Shown: positions 10,513-20,640, counted from the stretch's first letter. The stretch is 64,000 nucleotides of DNA from Anisodus tanguticus (GCA_034509755.1 CM067556.1:41586045-41650044), one strand, 5' to 3'. Notes: generated from the letters alone by a model not told the origin. Program-made: numbers and translations.

Positions 10513-10640
10513 TCTTTGAGCGGAAGATTTATCAGAAACAATCTCTCTACCTTCTCATAGTAGGGTAAGTTTACATATATACTTTACCCTCCCCAGACTC
10601 TACCTGCGGGATTACACTGAGTTTGTTATTGTTCAGGTTT
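10513..10640 (+). repeat. LINE/SINE 3'-tail module (copy 1)
   Basis: It begins TTTGAGCGGAAGATTTATC and continues with AAACAATCTCTCTACC, CCTCCCCAGACTCTACC and GGATTACACTGAGTTTGTTA. This is the same module that ends the LINE copies at 14619-15075 (+) and 16058-16599 (-). Here no coding part precedes it, so it is a strongly 5'-truncated LINE or a SINE sharing that tail. Confidence 0.6.
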
Positions 10641-10949
10641 AAATTTAATTAAATAAAAATAGTATTCGAAAATTATACGAAGAGTATTATAAAATGCATT
10701 TTTTCATATCATCATGGTGAAAAAATATATTTTAAAATGTTAATAAAGTTCATGTAGTTAAAATCTTGAGAAGCAAAAATTGATAAGTATTTTGGGGAAA
10801 GATAGAGTAAGTGCTAACATCTATTTGGTCTAAAGATTAAATTTACACATTTCATTTCATTAAAAGTTAAATATAGTTAACCAAATAATTGAGGGACCTA
10901 AATTACTATTTCGCCAGAAAAAGGTGGAGTTGTCCCTACTTTATCCTTA
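10641..10949. other. AT-rich intergenic sequence, nothing recognised
   Basis: There is no coding sequence or clear repeat. Its right end (10950-10957, GTTAGCAC) is the left target duplication of hAT-1. Confidence 0.4.
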
Positions 10950-10957
10950 GTTAGCAC

Positions 10958-11150
10958 TAGGGGTGGTCAGTGGGCTGGGCTCGGGTCTGGCGGGCCGGGT
11001 TTGGCGGGATCGGGGTCGGGGTCGGGGCGGGACGGGCGAAGGGGGCGGGGTCGGGTCTGGCGGGGTCTGGCGGGACTTGCTCCAGTCCCGTCCCGATCCC
11101 GATCCCATCGGAATCGGGTCGGGGTCGGGGCGGGTTCCGGCGGGTTTTCC
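10958..11150. repeat. GC-rich subterminal repeat block, left end of hAT-1
   Basis: Reiterated CGGGGTCGGGG, GGCGGG and TCTGGCGGG words stand out sharply against the AT-rich surroundings. Ac/Ds-type elements carry short subterminal repeats that bind the transposase BED domain, so this block is a candidate binding region (inference). Confidence 0.75.
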
Positions 11151-11367
11151 TTTTTTTTTTTTTAATAACATATGTATAAAAAAAACTCAATAAACAAGAC
11201 AATATAGTGTAATAAAAACATCCCAAGGCTGTGTTTGTGCCTCTTATATTATTTAATAGACATATGATTTTTTTGTAATACAAATACAATTGTCTAATTT
11301 GCAACTTTGTGGTGTTGTCCAAAAGTTGTAAATTACATAATAAAATTGCAATAAAAAAAATTATATT

Positions 11368-13796
11368 CTAAAAAAAAACCTGTTTTAATTGCTTGATAAT
11401 TTCCTGTGGTTCTTCGGTTGGAATTGGTATTTGTTGGTCAAATTGGTCCACGTCGCTTCCACCACCTTCGGATAAGATTTCGTTGTAGTTTTCGTCTTCT
11501 TCTTCGTTGATCTCCGGTTGACCGCACCTTCTCCGCTTCGCTCGTATCCAATCTCTGAATAATACTGCAATTTCCAAGCTGTCTCCGGCTAATAAGTGTC
11601 TGTGGTCTCCTATTTGATATCTGCCGGCAGAAAACGCGCTTTTAGACGCAGTTGATGATGCTTGAATGTTCAAAACATCTCGGGCCATCAATGAAAGTGT
11701 CGGAAAGGTCTTCTCATTCCCCCTCCAGTATTTCAGCATGTCTTCATGTCTGTCTTCATTGATAACTTCTTGGTACGGTACAGAACCCTGCAAAACAAAA
11801 ATATCCAACTCGCTAATTTGGTTAGTAGTAGAGGTACGGCCGCACATTCTATTTCTCAGGCTTTCAATACTAGCCGCAGAAACAACATGTCTTTTGTGAG
11901 GTTGTGTTGAAGATGAAAAAGATGGTATGGAAACCGGTAAGTTACTAGCATTTTCTTGTTGGTAAAACCTATATTTTTTTTGCATTGGTCTTCTACGCTA
12001 GACAACACTTCTTCTTTAGTTTGTTCAATATGTGGTGGGTGATTTAGATTTTTTGGACTTGGAGGTGGTAGTACTTCTATACAATCGTAAATAGTTTCAA
12101 TAAGTGATTTAGTACCGTCTATTTTAATAGTCGGATTTAATACAGCACCAATAATATAAATAGTGGGAATAGAAATAAAATATTTTTTTATTTTGATAAA
12201 TATTTTTTTAATAATTGTCATATAAGCTGATTTTTCCATATATTCACTAAGTAATAAAAATATTAGAGTTATATAAAACAACATAGTTGAAATAGTAGGA
12301 TAATATATACCGGAAAATTCTTTTGTTGCTTGAAAAAATTTCTCTAAAAATACAATAAGTTCGGAATTTTTTATCCAATCACTATTTACAATCATATCAG
12401 CTGGATTTTGATTATGAGAGTTAAAAAATAAAGTTATAGGTTTTCTATAGTCATAAGCAACAAGTAGTTGCTCGTATAAAGAATTCCACCTAGTGGATAA
12501 TTCTTGTGGAATTTTTCTATAAGGTAGTCCACAATCGTGACAAGTTTTTTTATATTCTTTTCTTCTTTGTACTTTATTACTTTTAAAAATAAAGTTTATG
12601 GCAAATTGTATTTTACAAAGAATGTCTTCAAAAAGTGATAGACCATCCTTTACAATTAAGTTATATATATGGCACACGCATTTTATATGAAAATGATCTG
12701 GAAAAGATGGAGTTAAACTATTTTTTAAAATTGTAATAGCGTAATTGTTAGAAGAAGCGTTATCTAATGTAATAGTCATAATTTTATCGGTTATTCCATA
12801 ATAATGGCACACTTGATAAATATTTTCTGCAATAAAAGTATAAGTGTGCCTATCATCTATATATCTATACGCTAAGATACGTTTTTGCATAGACCATTTA
12901 TAATCTATCCAATGACAAGTTACCGTTAAATAATCATGGCCGTTAGTACTACGACCTATATCAGACGTGATAGATACTTTGCCATTAAAGTAATATAATG
13001 AATAACGTAAATATTGTTGATATTCATGTTCGAATTTAAATACATCTCTCTTAACAGTTGATCTAGGAAAACTGTTAAAAGCAGGATTATATATATCTCT
13101 AATGTAATGAATAAAATCGGGAGATGAAGGAAATGAAAAAGGCAAACCCTCCACAACAACTAATTTTGATATTGCTTCCCTATCTCTATGTTTATTGTAT
13201 TTAGGGCCTACAATTCCCCCCGTCATAGGGTTAATTTGACCCTGTACTTGGTCCGGGACAATATCAGTATGTGAACCTTGTCCCGATGGAACGGGTGTTT
13301 GCGCACCCGGTTTTGAAGCCTGATATTGGGCATACCTAGCTGGATGAGCACTTACTACGTGTCTAATTAAACCTCCCGTCCCACCGTGACCTTTTCCAGT
13401 TTTAAATTTTAAAACATTTTTACAAATTTTACATCTAGCTACTTGATTCTCTACGTCCCTATCAAAAAATATTCATGCATCTAATTTTAATGGTCGTTTT
13501 GTTGGATCTCGTCTCATACTAGGGGCAATAAGAAGCATTTCAGTTGAAGGTGCACTAGTGGGTGTGTTGTCATCAACATTAGTGGGTGTACCATCTAGAT
13601 CATCGTCTAAATTAAAGTCTTCTTGAGTTCCAGAAAATAGCTCATCGTCTAAATCTAATGGTATTGTAGGAAAATGTTGAGTATCAACAAAATCATCCTG
13701 TGTAGGAATAGGATGACTAGAAGAAGTACCCTTGCCCTGGTTGCCCCTACTAGAAGAAACACCCTTACCCTTAAACATACCTCTTAATCCTTTCAT
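11368..13796 (-). pseudogene. hAT-1 transposase (BED zinc finger, RNase H-like core, hAT dimerisation)
   Basis: The reading direction is 13796 to 11368, about 809 codons, a normal size for a plant hAT transposase (RICESLEEPER-like). The N-terminal 107 residues are Ser/Asp-rich. A BED zinc finger follows (C-x2-C 'CKIC', then H-x4-H in 'RHVVSAH'). The RNase H-like core shows a first Asp in 'SITSDIGRSTNG', a second in 'ITLDNASSNN', the C-x2-H 'CVCH' and the Arg-Trp of 'STRWNSLYEQ'. The C-terminal dimerisation domain has 'NIQASSTASKSAFSAGRYQI' and 'LAGDSLEIAVLFRDW'. Only two lesions were seen: a TGA at 13473-13475 at the conserved Trp of the BED finger, and a one-base loss in an A run near 11979, which shifts the frame. 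No introns are evident. Confidence 0.9.
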
Positions 13797-14278
13797 TTTA
13801 ATTATGATAATAAATAATTAAAAATAATAAAATTAAGTGCGCTAAATAAAATAATAAACAGACAATAATAATTTAATGAAGGAACGAATGTACCAAACGC
13901 CGACGTAACGTCGACATGTAATCGAGAGGTTGAAAATTGAAACTTTGCTCGATGGAAGATCCTCAAGCTAGTTGCCAACTTCACTCCCAATTCCCAAATG
14001 AATAAATAAAATTGAATATTTAGTAAACAATGTAGACTTGTAGAGAGATATATTGAGAGATTAGAGAGATTGTAGGAAGATTTGTGAGAAAGATGAAGAG
14101 AAAATGAGTTATTTATAGTTGGAAAATTGGGTTAAAGTGTAAATATAATAACTTATGGGTTAAAAATAAATATTAAGGGGGTAGGGGGGTTGGGGGAGGG
14201 GGGAGGCCAAAAATGGTCGTTGCCCAATGGCCAAAATCTAAAATGGTCGTTGGTGCAACAACTATATTTGCAAAGGGG

Positions 14279-14458
14279 GGCTTTCGGGCGGGATCGGGGT
14301 GGGCTCGGGGCAGGCTCGTGTTTGGCGGGCCTGGGGCGGGCTCGGGACGAGACATTGTCCCGTCCCGGTTCGAGTCCTGCTACCGCTTTTTTTTTTTACT
14401 CGGGGTCGGGGCGGTGTCGGGTCGGGATCGGGCCGTCCCGGCCCACTGGCCAGCCTTA
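14279..14458. repeat. GC-rich subterminal repeat block, right end of hAT-1
   Basis: It contains CGGGATCGGGGTGGGCTCGG and related CGGG-rich words, interrupted by a T run near 14390, and ends in the right TIR. It mirrors the left block at 10958-11150 in composition. Confidence 0.7.
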
Positions 14459-14515
14459 GTTAGCACCGAACTAACTTGGGTGCTAACTGATGAGTCCACT
14501 TCTCTTCTGTTCTGT

Positions 14516-14575
14516 CATTTGAAAATTGCTATGCACAATACTCAGATCCTGTGTGCTCTCATGCTTGACACTAAG
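14516..14575 (+). pseudogene. pyruvate kinase, internal exon fragment
   Basis: Twenty codons read 'HLKIAMHNTQILCALMLDTK', which matches the N-terminal part of plant cytosolic pyruvate kinase just before the GPEIRTG motif. The match ends exactly at AAG followed by GTTTGA, a plausible 5' splice donor (14576-14577) at a position where plant genes of this family have an intron. No splice acceptor is obvious on the left; hAT-1 ends only 57 bases upstream. The following exons, which carry most of the active-site barrel, are not found downstream. It is probably part of the same gene as 15312-15859. Confidence 0.7.
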
Positions 14576-14618
14576 GTTTGAATTATTTTTATTCTTTTGC
14601 AATTTCTCATGTTCTTAT

Positions 14619-15075
14619 TGGGGAGAGTTGATTAGACGGGATATGACGCAGATGCAATTCACCGAGGACATGGCTTTAGATAGGGGTTATGGAGGACACG
14701 AATTAGGGTAGAAGGTAGTCCTACCTTCGCTTACAAACTGATAGTTGTAGTGTTATTATTGTAGGCCCGCTTAGCCTGTCATACTAGTAGACGCCGTATT
14801 GCTTTACAGTCCCCTGTCGTTTGATTTATACTGCTATATGTTCTCTAGTGTACTTTATTTGTCTTATTTACCTGTATTAGTTATTGCTTTTTTTTCAAAA
14901 TGCGCTATCATGACTTATTCGCTTTGTTGGTTTTACTTTGCTTGTGCTTTGTCTTGAGCTGATGGTCTCTCGGAAACAACACTCTACCTGCTAAGGTAGA
15001 GGTAAGGTCTGCGTACACTCTACCCTCCTCAGTCCCCACGTTGTGGGATTTCACTGAGTATGTTATTGTTATTTG
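14619..15075 (+). mobile_element. 5'-truncated RTE-type LINE, 3' end
   Basis: The end of a LINE ORF is seen as 'WGELIRRDMTQMQFTEDMAL', which resembles the C-terminal end of plant RTE LINEs, with a stop at 14709-14711. About 360 bases of 3' UTR follow. It finishes with the GAGCTGATGGTCTCTCGGAA and AGGTAAGGTCTGCGTACACT module and the TGTTATTGTT tail. It lies inside what would be an intron of the pyruvate kinase remnant. Confidence 0.75.
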
Positions 15076-15311
15076 TGCTTCTATCACTTGCGTGTTTATC
15101 TTCACATATGGGAGAACGATGAAATTAGATTATTCTATTGGAAGAGGGTACCAGATACGAATGAAACTGATCACTGGGGAATTTCCCTAGAAGAGAAGTA
15201 CCTCAATCTTGCACTTGTCTTGATAGCTTTGTTGAGCAAGGGCTTCCAGGAGATCTACTTTATGGATAAGCAATATTAACTTTGTTACAATCCATCTGAC
15301 ATATGATTGAG
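15076..15311. other. unassigned segment between LINE end and last pyruvate kinase exon
   Basis: There is a 68-codon open frame (15073-15279, +), but its product does not match pyruvate kinase or a transposon. The AG at 15310-15311 is a candidate 3' splice acceptor for the exon that starts at 15312. Best read as intron sequence. Confidence 0.4.
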
Positions 15312-15859
15312 TTATGCTCAGTGGGGAGAGTGCAGCTGGGGCTTATCCAGAGCTGGCAGTGAAAATCATGGCACGAATCTGTATTGAGGCAGAGTCTTCC
15401 CTTGACTATGGGGCTATCTTCAAGGAGATGATAAGGTCTACCCCACTACCCATGAGCCCACTTGAGAGTCTTGCACCTTCAGCTGTCCGTGCTGCTTACA
15501 AGGCTCAAGAAAAACTCATAGTTGTCTTGACACGTGGTGGAACCACTGCGAAGCTGGTTGCCAAATATAGGCCCGCTGTTCCAATTCTGTCCGTCGTTGT
15601 GCCTGTTTTAACAACTGATTCTTTTGATTGGTCCATCAGTGATGAGACTCCAGCTAGGCATAGCTTGATATATAGGGGTTTGATTCCAATTCTCGCTGAA
15701 GGCTCTGCAAAGGCCACTGATGCTGAATCAACTGAGGTGATCTTGGAAGCTTCCTTGAAATCAGCCACAGAAAAAGGGCTGTGTAAGCCCGGTGATTCTG
15801 TTGTTGTTCTTCATCGGATTGGTGCTGCGTCAGTTATGAAGATTTGCATAGTGAAGTAG
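15312..15859 (+). pseudogene. pyruvate kinase, cytosolic type, C-terminal exon
   Basis: Pyruvate kinase transfers phosphate from phosphoenolpyruvate to ADP in the last step of glycolysis, in the cytosol for this type. The frame starts with 'VMLSGESAAGAYPELAVKIM', the end of the catalytic barrel. It continues through the C-terminal domain ('VVLTRGGTTAKLVAKYRPAV', 'DWSISDETPARHSL') to the normal end 'HRIGAASVMKICIVK' and a TAG at 15857-15859. About 182 of roughly 510 residues are present, uninterrupted and well conserved. It may be the last exon of a gene destroyed by the surrounding insertions. Since only the 14516-14575 exon is found upstream and the middle is missing, I call it a pseudogene. 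About 200 bases of AT-rich 3' flank follow. Confidence 0.85.
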
Positions 15860-16057
15860 CTGTGTTGTCTGAAGTTTCTATTTTGAAGCAGTCTGGCCTC
15901 CGTGGATTTCCGTTCTTTTTCGTGGTCATTATGCTTAATTCTAGCTATGATGCAATAATGTCTTTAATATTATTAGCCACAACTTGGTAATCCCAAGGAT
16001 CAGTGTAATTTCATGTATTTTATTATGCATATGTTCTTAGAGATATTTCATATATCA

Positions 16058-16599
16058 CTGCAGCAGCAACATATCAAGTGTAATTCATAAGTGATATTTG
16101 GTGTATGTAGATCTTACTCCTATTTTGGGAGGTAGAGAGACTATTTTTTATACTCTTTGCTCAAGAAAAATCATTTTAAAGCAGATCAGAAAAAGAAATA
16201 ACGAAAGTGAAGAGATCATGACAAAATATTAAAAAGTATAGCAAAGCTTTTCAAAAATGAATAATAACTACAACAAAATAATACAATAATCGAGGTACGA
16301 AAAACAACAAATAGTAATAAGGACTCAACAAACAAGAAATTACATGAGAAATACTTACCGCTAGTCTGGAAGGATAAGTGAGACAACACATTATTATCTA
16401 TTAGCCTTCTACCATAATTTGTGTCCTCTGCAACCTCCTATCTAAGATCATCTCCTCGGTAAGCTTTGACTGCTCCATATCATGTCTGATCACATCTACT
16501 CAATACTTCTTCGGTTTACATCTTCTGAAATCATCCATAGCCAACCTCTCACACCTCCGCACTGGGGCGTCCGTGCATCCCCTCTTCACATGTCCAAAC
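16058..16599 (-). mobile_element. RTE-type LINE, 3' part (interrupted by hAT-2)
   Basis: On the minus strand the ORF end 'CTDAPVRRCERLAMDDFRRC' and 'QSKLTEEMILDRRLQRTQI' ends near 16405. A 3' UTR follows, ending in a decayed copy of the shared tail module (CTCTCTACCTCCCAAAATAG, GAGTAAGATCTACATACACC) and a GTTGCTGCTGCAG terminus at about 16058. The other half continues at 20156 after the hAT-2 insertion; 'RWFG' at 20156-20170 joins 'HVKRG' here once the hAT and one GTCCAAAC copy are ignored. Confidence 0.8.
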
Positions 16600-17270
16600 T
16601 AAGGGTGGCCAGTTGGCCAGGTCAGCCCGATCCTGACCCGACCCCGCCCTGATCCCCCTAAAAAAAATGACGGTGTTGGGACTCGAAACCGGGACGGGAG
16701 CTGGGCTCGTCTCGCCAGGGCCCGTCCCGCCCCGATCCCGGTCCCCCCTCCCCCTTTGAAAAACTAACCGTTGCAACAACAACCAAATTTAGATTTTGGC
16801 CATTGTGCAACGGTCCAAAAGGCCATTTTTGGTCCCCCACCCTATAAAACTCCCCTATCCCCGTAATATTTATTTTTAACCCCTAAGTTACTATATTTAC
16901 ACTTTAATCCAATTTTCCAACTATAAATACATCATTTTCTCTTCATTTATCTCACAAATCTTCCTACAATCTCTCTAATCTCTCAATCTATCAATCTATC
17001 TCTCTACAAGTCTACAATAACATTGCCTACTAAATATTTTATTTTATTTGCTCATTTGTAAATTGTATCAAAGTTTAAAAATTGGGACTGAAGTTGGCAA
17101 CTAGCTTGAAGATCATCCATCGAGCAAAGTTTCAATTTTCAACCTCGATTACACGTCGACGTTACGTCGGCGTTTGGTACCTTCGTTCCTTCTTTAAATT
17201 ATTGTTGTTACTTTATTTTAATTATCACACTTAATTTCATTATCTTTAATTATTTATTTGCATAATTAAA

Positions 17271-19724
17271 ATGGAAGGATTAAGACATACAATTATAGGT
17301 AAGGGTAATGATACTTCTTCTAGTGGGGGTAACAAGGGCAATGATACTTCTTCTAGTCATCCTATTCCTAGACAGGATGATTTTATTGATTACACTCATA
17401 TAAATGAAACTAGTTTTTTTAATGATATACCATTAGATGATGAGATATATTCTGCAACTGAACCAGACTTTAATTTAGAAGGTAATCTAGACGACACACT
17501 CATTAGTGCACCTCAACAACCTCAATCTTAGACTGAGTCTCAGCCTCAAAATGAAACTAAAACGCCTCATATTTCCCCTAGTATGAGACGAGGCCCCACA
17601 CAACGAAAATTAAAATCAGCTGCATGAGATTTTTTTTTGATAGGGACCAAGAGAATCAAGTAGTTAGATGAAAAATTTGTAAAAATATTTATAAATTTAA
17701 AATGGGAAAAAGTCAGGGTGGGACGGGAGGTTTATTGAGACATGTACAAGGATTTTACAAAGTTAGGTGGGATGAATACGAGGCTACAAAGTCGGGTGCG
17801 TCAATGCGCTCTCCATCGGGACAAGGTTCACATAGTGTTCCGGATCAAGTACATGGTCAAATTAACCCGACGATGGGGGAATTGTAGGTCCTAAATACGA
17901 TAAATACAGAGATAGAGAAATAATAGCAAAATTAGTTGCGGTGGAGGGTTTGCCTTTTTTATTTCCTTCCTCTCCTGGTTTTATTCATTACATTAGAGAA
18001 ATGTATAATCATGCTTTTAATGGTTTTCCTAGATCAACTGTTAGGAGAGACGTTTCTAAATTTGCAAATGAATATCAATAATATTTACGTTATGCATTAT
18101 ATCATTTTCCTGACAAGTATCTATCACTTCTGATATAGGCCGTAGTACTAACGGCAATGACTATTTAACTATAACATGTCATTGGATAGATCATAATTGG
18201 TCTATGCAAAAACATATTTTAGCATATAGATATATTGATGATAGGCACACTGAAAATTTTATTGCAGAAAATATTCATCAAGTATGCGATTATTATGGTA
18301 TAACTGACAAAATAATGACTGTTACGTTAGATAATGCTTCTTCTAATAATTATGTTGTGAGACTTTTAAAAGATCTATTAACTCTATCTTTTCCTAATCA
18401 TTTTCATATAAAATGTGCGTGCCATATTTATAACTCAGATGTAAAGGATGATCTATCACTTTTTGAAGACATTCTTAATAAAGTACAATTTGCTATAAAC
18501 TTTATTTTTAGAAGTAATAGAATACAAAGAAAAAACTTTATTGAAACTATTTATGATTGTATAGCAGTACTTCCACCTCCAACTCCAAAAAACCCAAATG
18601 AACAACTACCTAAGGAACCAACTAAAGAAGAAGTTTTGTCTAGCATACACGATGAATGCAAAAAAGTATATATGCATTACCAACAAGAAAGTGCTAGCAA
18701 CCAACCGGCTTCTATACCTTCTTCTTCTTCTTCTTTTTCTTCTTCCTCCTCCTCCTCCTCCTCCTCCTCCTCCTCCTCCTCCTCCTCCTCCTCCTCCTCC
18801 TCCTCCTCCTCCTCCTCATCCTCATCCTCATCCTCCTTCAATACAACTTCTTCTTCAATACAACTTCTTCTTCTCCTCCTTCTTCTCAACTTCTTCTCCT
18901 CCTTCTTCTCAACTTCTTCTCCTCCTTCTTCTCCTTCTTCTTCTCCTCCTTCTTCTCCTTCTCCTCCTCCTCCTTCTCCTTCTCCTTCTTCTCCTTCTCC
19001 TTCTTCTCCTTCCTCCTTCTTCTCCTTCCTCATTCTTCTCATTCCTTCTGCTCCTTCCTTCTGCTCCTGCTCCTGCTCCTTCCTTCTTCCAACTTCTTCT
19101 TCAATACAACTTCTTCTTCTTCTTCTTCAATACAACTTCTTCTTCTTCTTCTTCTTCTTCAATACAACTTCTTCTTCTTCAATACAACCTTATAAAAGAC
19201 ATGTTGTTTCTGCGGCTAGTATTGAAAGCCTTAGAAATAGAATATTTAGTGGTACCACTGTTAATCAAGTTAGCGAGTTTGATGTTTTTGTTTTGCAGGG
19301 TGTTGTACTGTACCAAACAGTTCTCAACGAAGAAGGACGTGAAGACTTGCTTAAATACTGGAGGGAAAATGAGAAGACATTTTCGATACTAGCAAAGATG
19401 GCCCGAGATGTGTTGAACATTCAAGCGTCATACAACAACGTCTGAAAGCGCTTTTTCTGTCGGAATGTTTCAAATAGGAGAGCGCAGACACTCATTAGCG
19501 GGAGACAGCTTGGAGATTGCAGTTTTATTTAGAGATTGGATACGGGCGGAGGTAGAAGGTGAGGTCAACCAGAGATCAATGAAGAAGACGATTTAAACTA
19601 CAACGAAATCTTGTCCGAGGGAACTGGAAGCGACATCGACCAATTTGACCAACAAATTCCAATTCCAATCAAAGAACCACAAGACATTGTGAACAAATTA
19701 GAAAATGTGTTTATAACTATGTAA
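17271..19724 (+). pseudogene. hAT-2 transposase, disrupted
   Basis: The N-terminus (17271-17531) parallels that of hAT-1 ('NDTSSSHPIPRQDDFID'). The BED region near 17620-17790 has 'KICKNIYKFKMGKSQGGTGG' with a stop in place of the first Cys and the same in-frame TGA at the conserved Trp as in hAT-1. The core keeps 'SITSDIGRSTNGNDYLTI', 'VTLDNASSNN' and 'CACHIYN'. It then jumps in frame from 'RSNRIQRK' to 'FIETIYDCIAVLPPP', losing about 150 residues that hAT-1 has, including the Arg-Trp motif. A serine-rich microsatellite (18716-19192) follows, then the dimerisation domain ('MARDVLNIQAS'), frameshifted after 19430. Confidence 0.88.
18716..19192 (+). repeat. (TCC/TTC)n microsatellite inside hAT-2 transposase
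   Basis: About 475 bases are almost pure CT, with a core of pure TCC repeats (about 18744-18820), then mixed TCC/TTC and TTCTTCTTCAATACAACTTC repeats to the right. In the transposase frame it gives long runs of Ser, then Ser/Pro. hAT-1 has only 'SIPSFSSSTQPHKRHVV' at this place, so the expansion is specific to hAT-2. The opposite strand reads as Glu/Arg runs and is not a gene. Confidence 0.95.
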
Positions 19725-20155
19725 TTTTTTTAATTACAATTTTACTATGTGATTTGCAACTTTTGAAAAACATCACAAATTTGCAATTTTAAAATTGTAT
19801 TATAAAAAAATTATATTTCTATTAAATAATATAAGAGGCACAAAAACAGCCTTAGGATATTTTTATTACACTATCTTGTTCAATTATTTAAGCGTTTATA
19901 TTCACAGGTTTTTTGAAATTAAGTGTCTAAAAAAAATGGAAACCCGGACCCGACCCCGCCCCGCCAAATATCGGTCCCCATTTCAGGCGGGATGAGGGAC
20001 AGGATGGGACATTGACCTGTCCCACCAGTCCCGGCCCGCCGGTCCCGTCGAAGGACAGGTCTCGACCCAATCGCAGTCCCGCCGGGTCCTGTTCGGTCGG
20101 GACTTGCCCCGCCACGCCGGGACCCGCCCCGAACCCGGCCCACTGACCACCCCTA

Positions 20156-20640
20156 GTCCAAACCATCTCAACTTCACTTCCCGCATATTGTTCTCCACCG
20201 ATGCCACTTCCACCTTCTCAAGAATATCCCTATTTCTAATACTATGTCTCATTGTATGCCCACACATCCATCACAACATCCTCATCTCTGCAACTTTCAG
20301 CTTCTGAATGTGGGAGCTCTTAACTGGCCAACACTTCACTCCATACAACACATAGTTGGTCAAACTACCACTTTGTAGAACTTGCCTTTAAATTTTAGTG
20401 GAACCTTTTTATCACACAAGACTCTTGATGCGAGTCTCCATTTCATCTACCCCACCAATATGATGTGTGACATTATTGTCAATCTCTCCATTTTCTTGAA
20501 TAATAGACCCAAGATACTTAAAATTTCCTCTCTTTTGGATGACTTGAATATCAAATTTCACTTCCATGTCAGCCTCATGCATTACATCACTTAACTTGCC
20601 CTCCAAATTTGACCAGTCAATACATTTAAGTTGTACTCGG
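20156..20640 (-). pseudogene. RTE-type LINE reverse-transcriptase ORF, C-terminal part
   Basis: Minus-strand frames include 'QKRGNFKYLGSIIQENGEID' (20412-20606) and 'NMREVKLRWFG' next to the hAT-2 edge (20156-20267). These motifs mark the C-terminal third of plant RTE LINE proteins. The ORF is truncated at about 20640, is broken by frameshifts (one near 20400) and continues on the other side of hAT-2 at 16599. The endonuclease and RT palm are absent. Confidence 0.8.

Larger units (their letters stand above)
10958..14458 (-). mobile_element. hAT-superfamily DNA transposon hAT-1 with TIRs and TSD
   Basis: The left end reads TAGGGGTGGTCAGTGGGC, and the right end, read inwards on the other strand, reads TAAGGCTGGCCAGTGGGC, giving imperfect terminal inverted repeats (15 of 18 matching). 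GTTAGCAC is duplicated directly outside both ends (10950-10957 and 14459-14466), the 8-bp duplication typical of hAT. Inside, about 190 bases of GC-rich subterminal repeats at each end flank a minus-strand transposase gene. The related copy hAT-2 lies at 16600-20155 in the opposite orientation, with the pyruvate kinase pieces between them. Confidence 0.95.
16600..20155 (+). mobile_element. hAT-superfamily DNA transposon hAT-2 with TIRs and TSD, inserted in a LINE
   Basis: The ends read TAAGGGTGGCCAGTTGGCCA (left) and, inwards from the right, TAGGGGTGGTCAGTGGGCCG. GTCCAAAC is duplicated at 16592-16599 and 20156-20163. It belongs to the same family as hAT-1 (same TIRs, GC-rich subterminal blocks at about 16610-16760 and 19940-20155, related transposase) but in the opposite orientation. 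It interrupts a LINE ORF, so it is younger than that LINE. The transposase gene is badly damaged. Confidence 0.95.

Noticed and set aside
10947..11193. Open frames on both strands in the GC-rich ends of hAT-1 (also 14173-14581, 16549-16840 and 19919-20267)
   Set aside because: They are open only because CGGGG-type repeats lack stop codons. Products are Gly/Arg/Pro-rich and the regions are subterminal repeats; only the pyruvate kinase stretch at 14516-14575 is real.
15073..15279. A missing middle exon of pyruvate kinase
   Set aside because: The 68-residue product shows none of the conserved pyruvate kinase motifs.
18598..19392. Proline/leucine- and serine-rich frames and an antisense Glu-rich frame
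   Set aside because: Translation of a TCC/TTC microsatellite in different frames; the only meaningful frame is the hAT-2 transposase.
10958..20155. A composite transposon made of the two inverted hAT copies
   Set aside because: Each copy has its own 8-bp target duplication (GTTAGCAC and GTCCAAAC), so they inserted independently.
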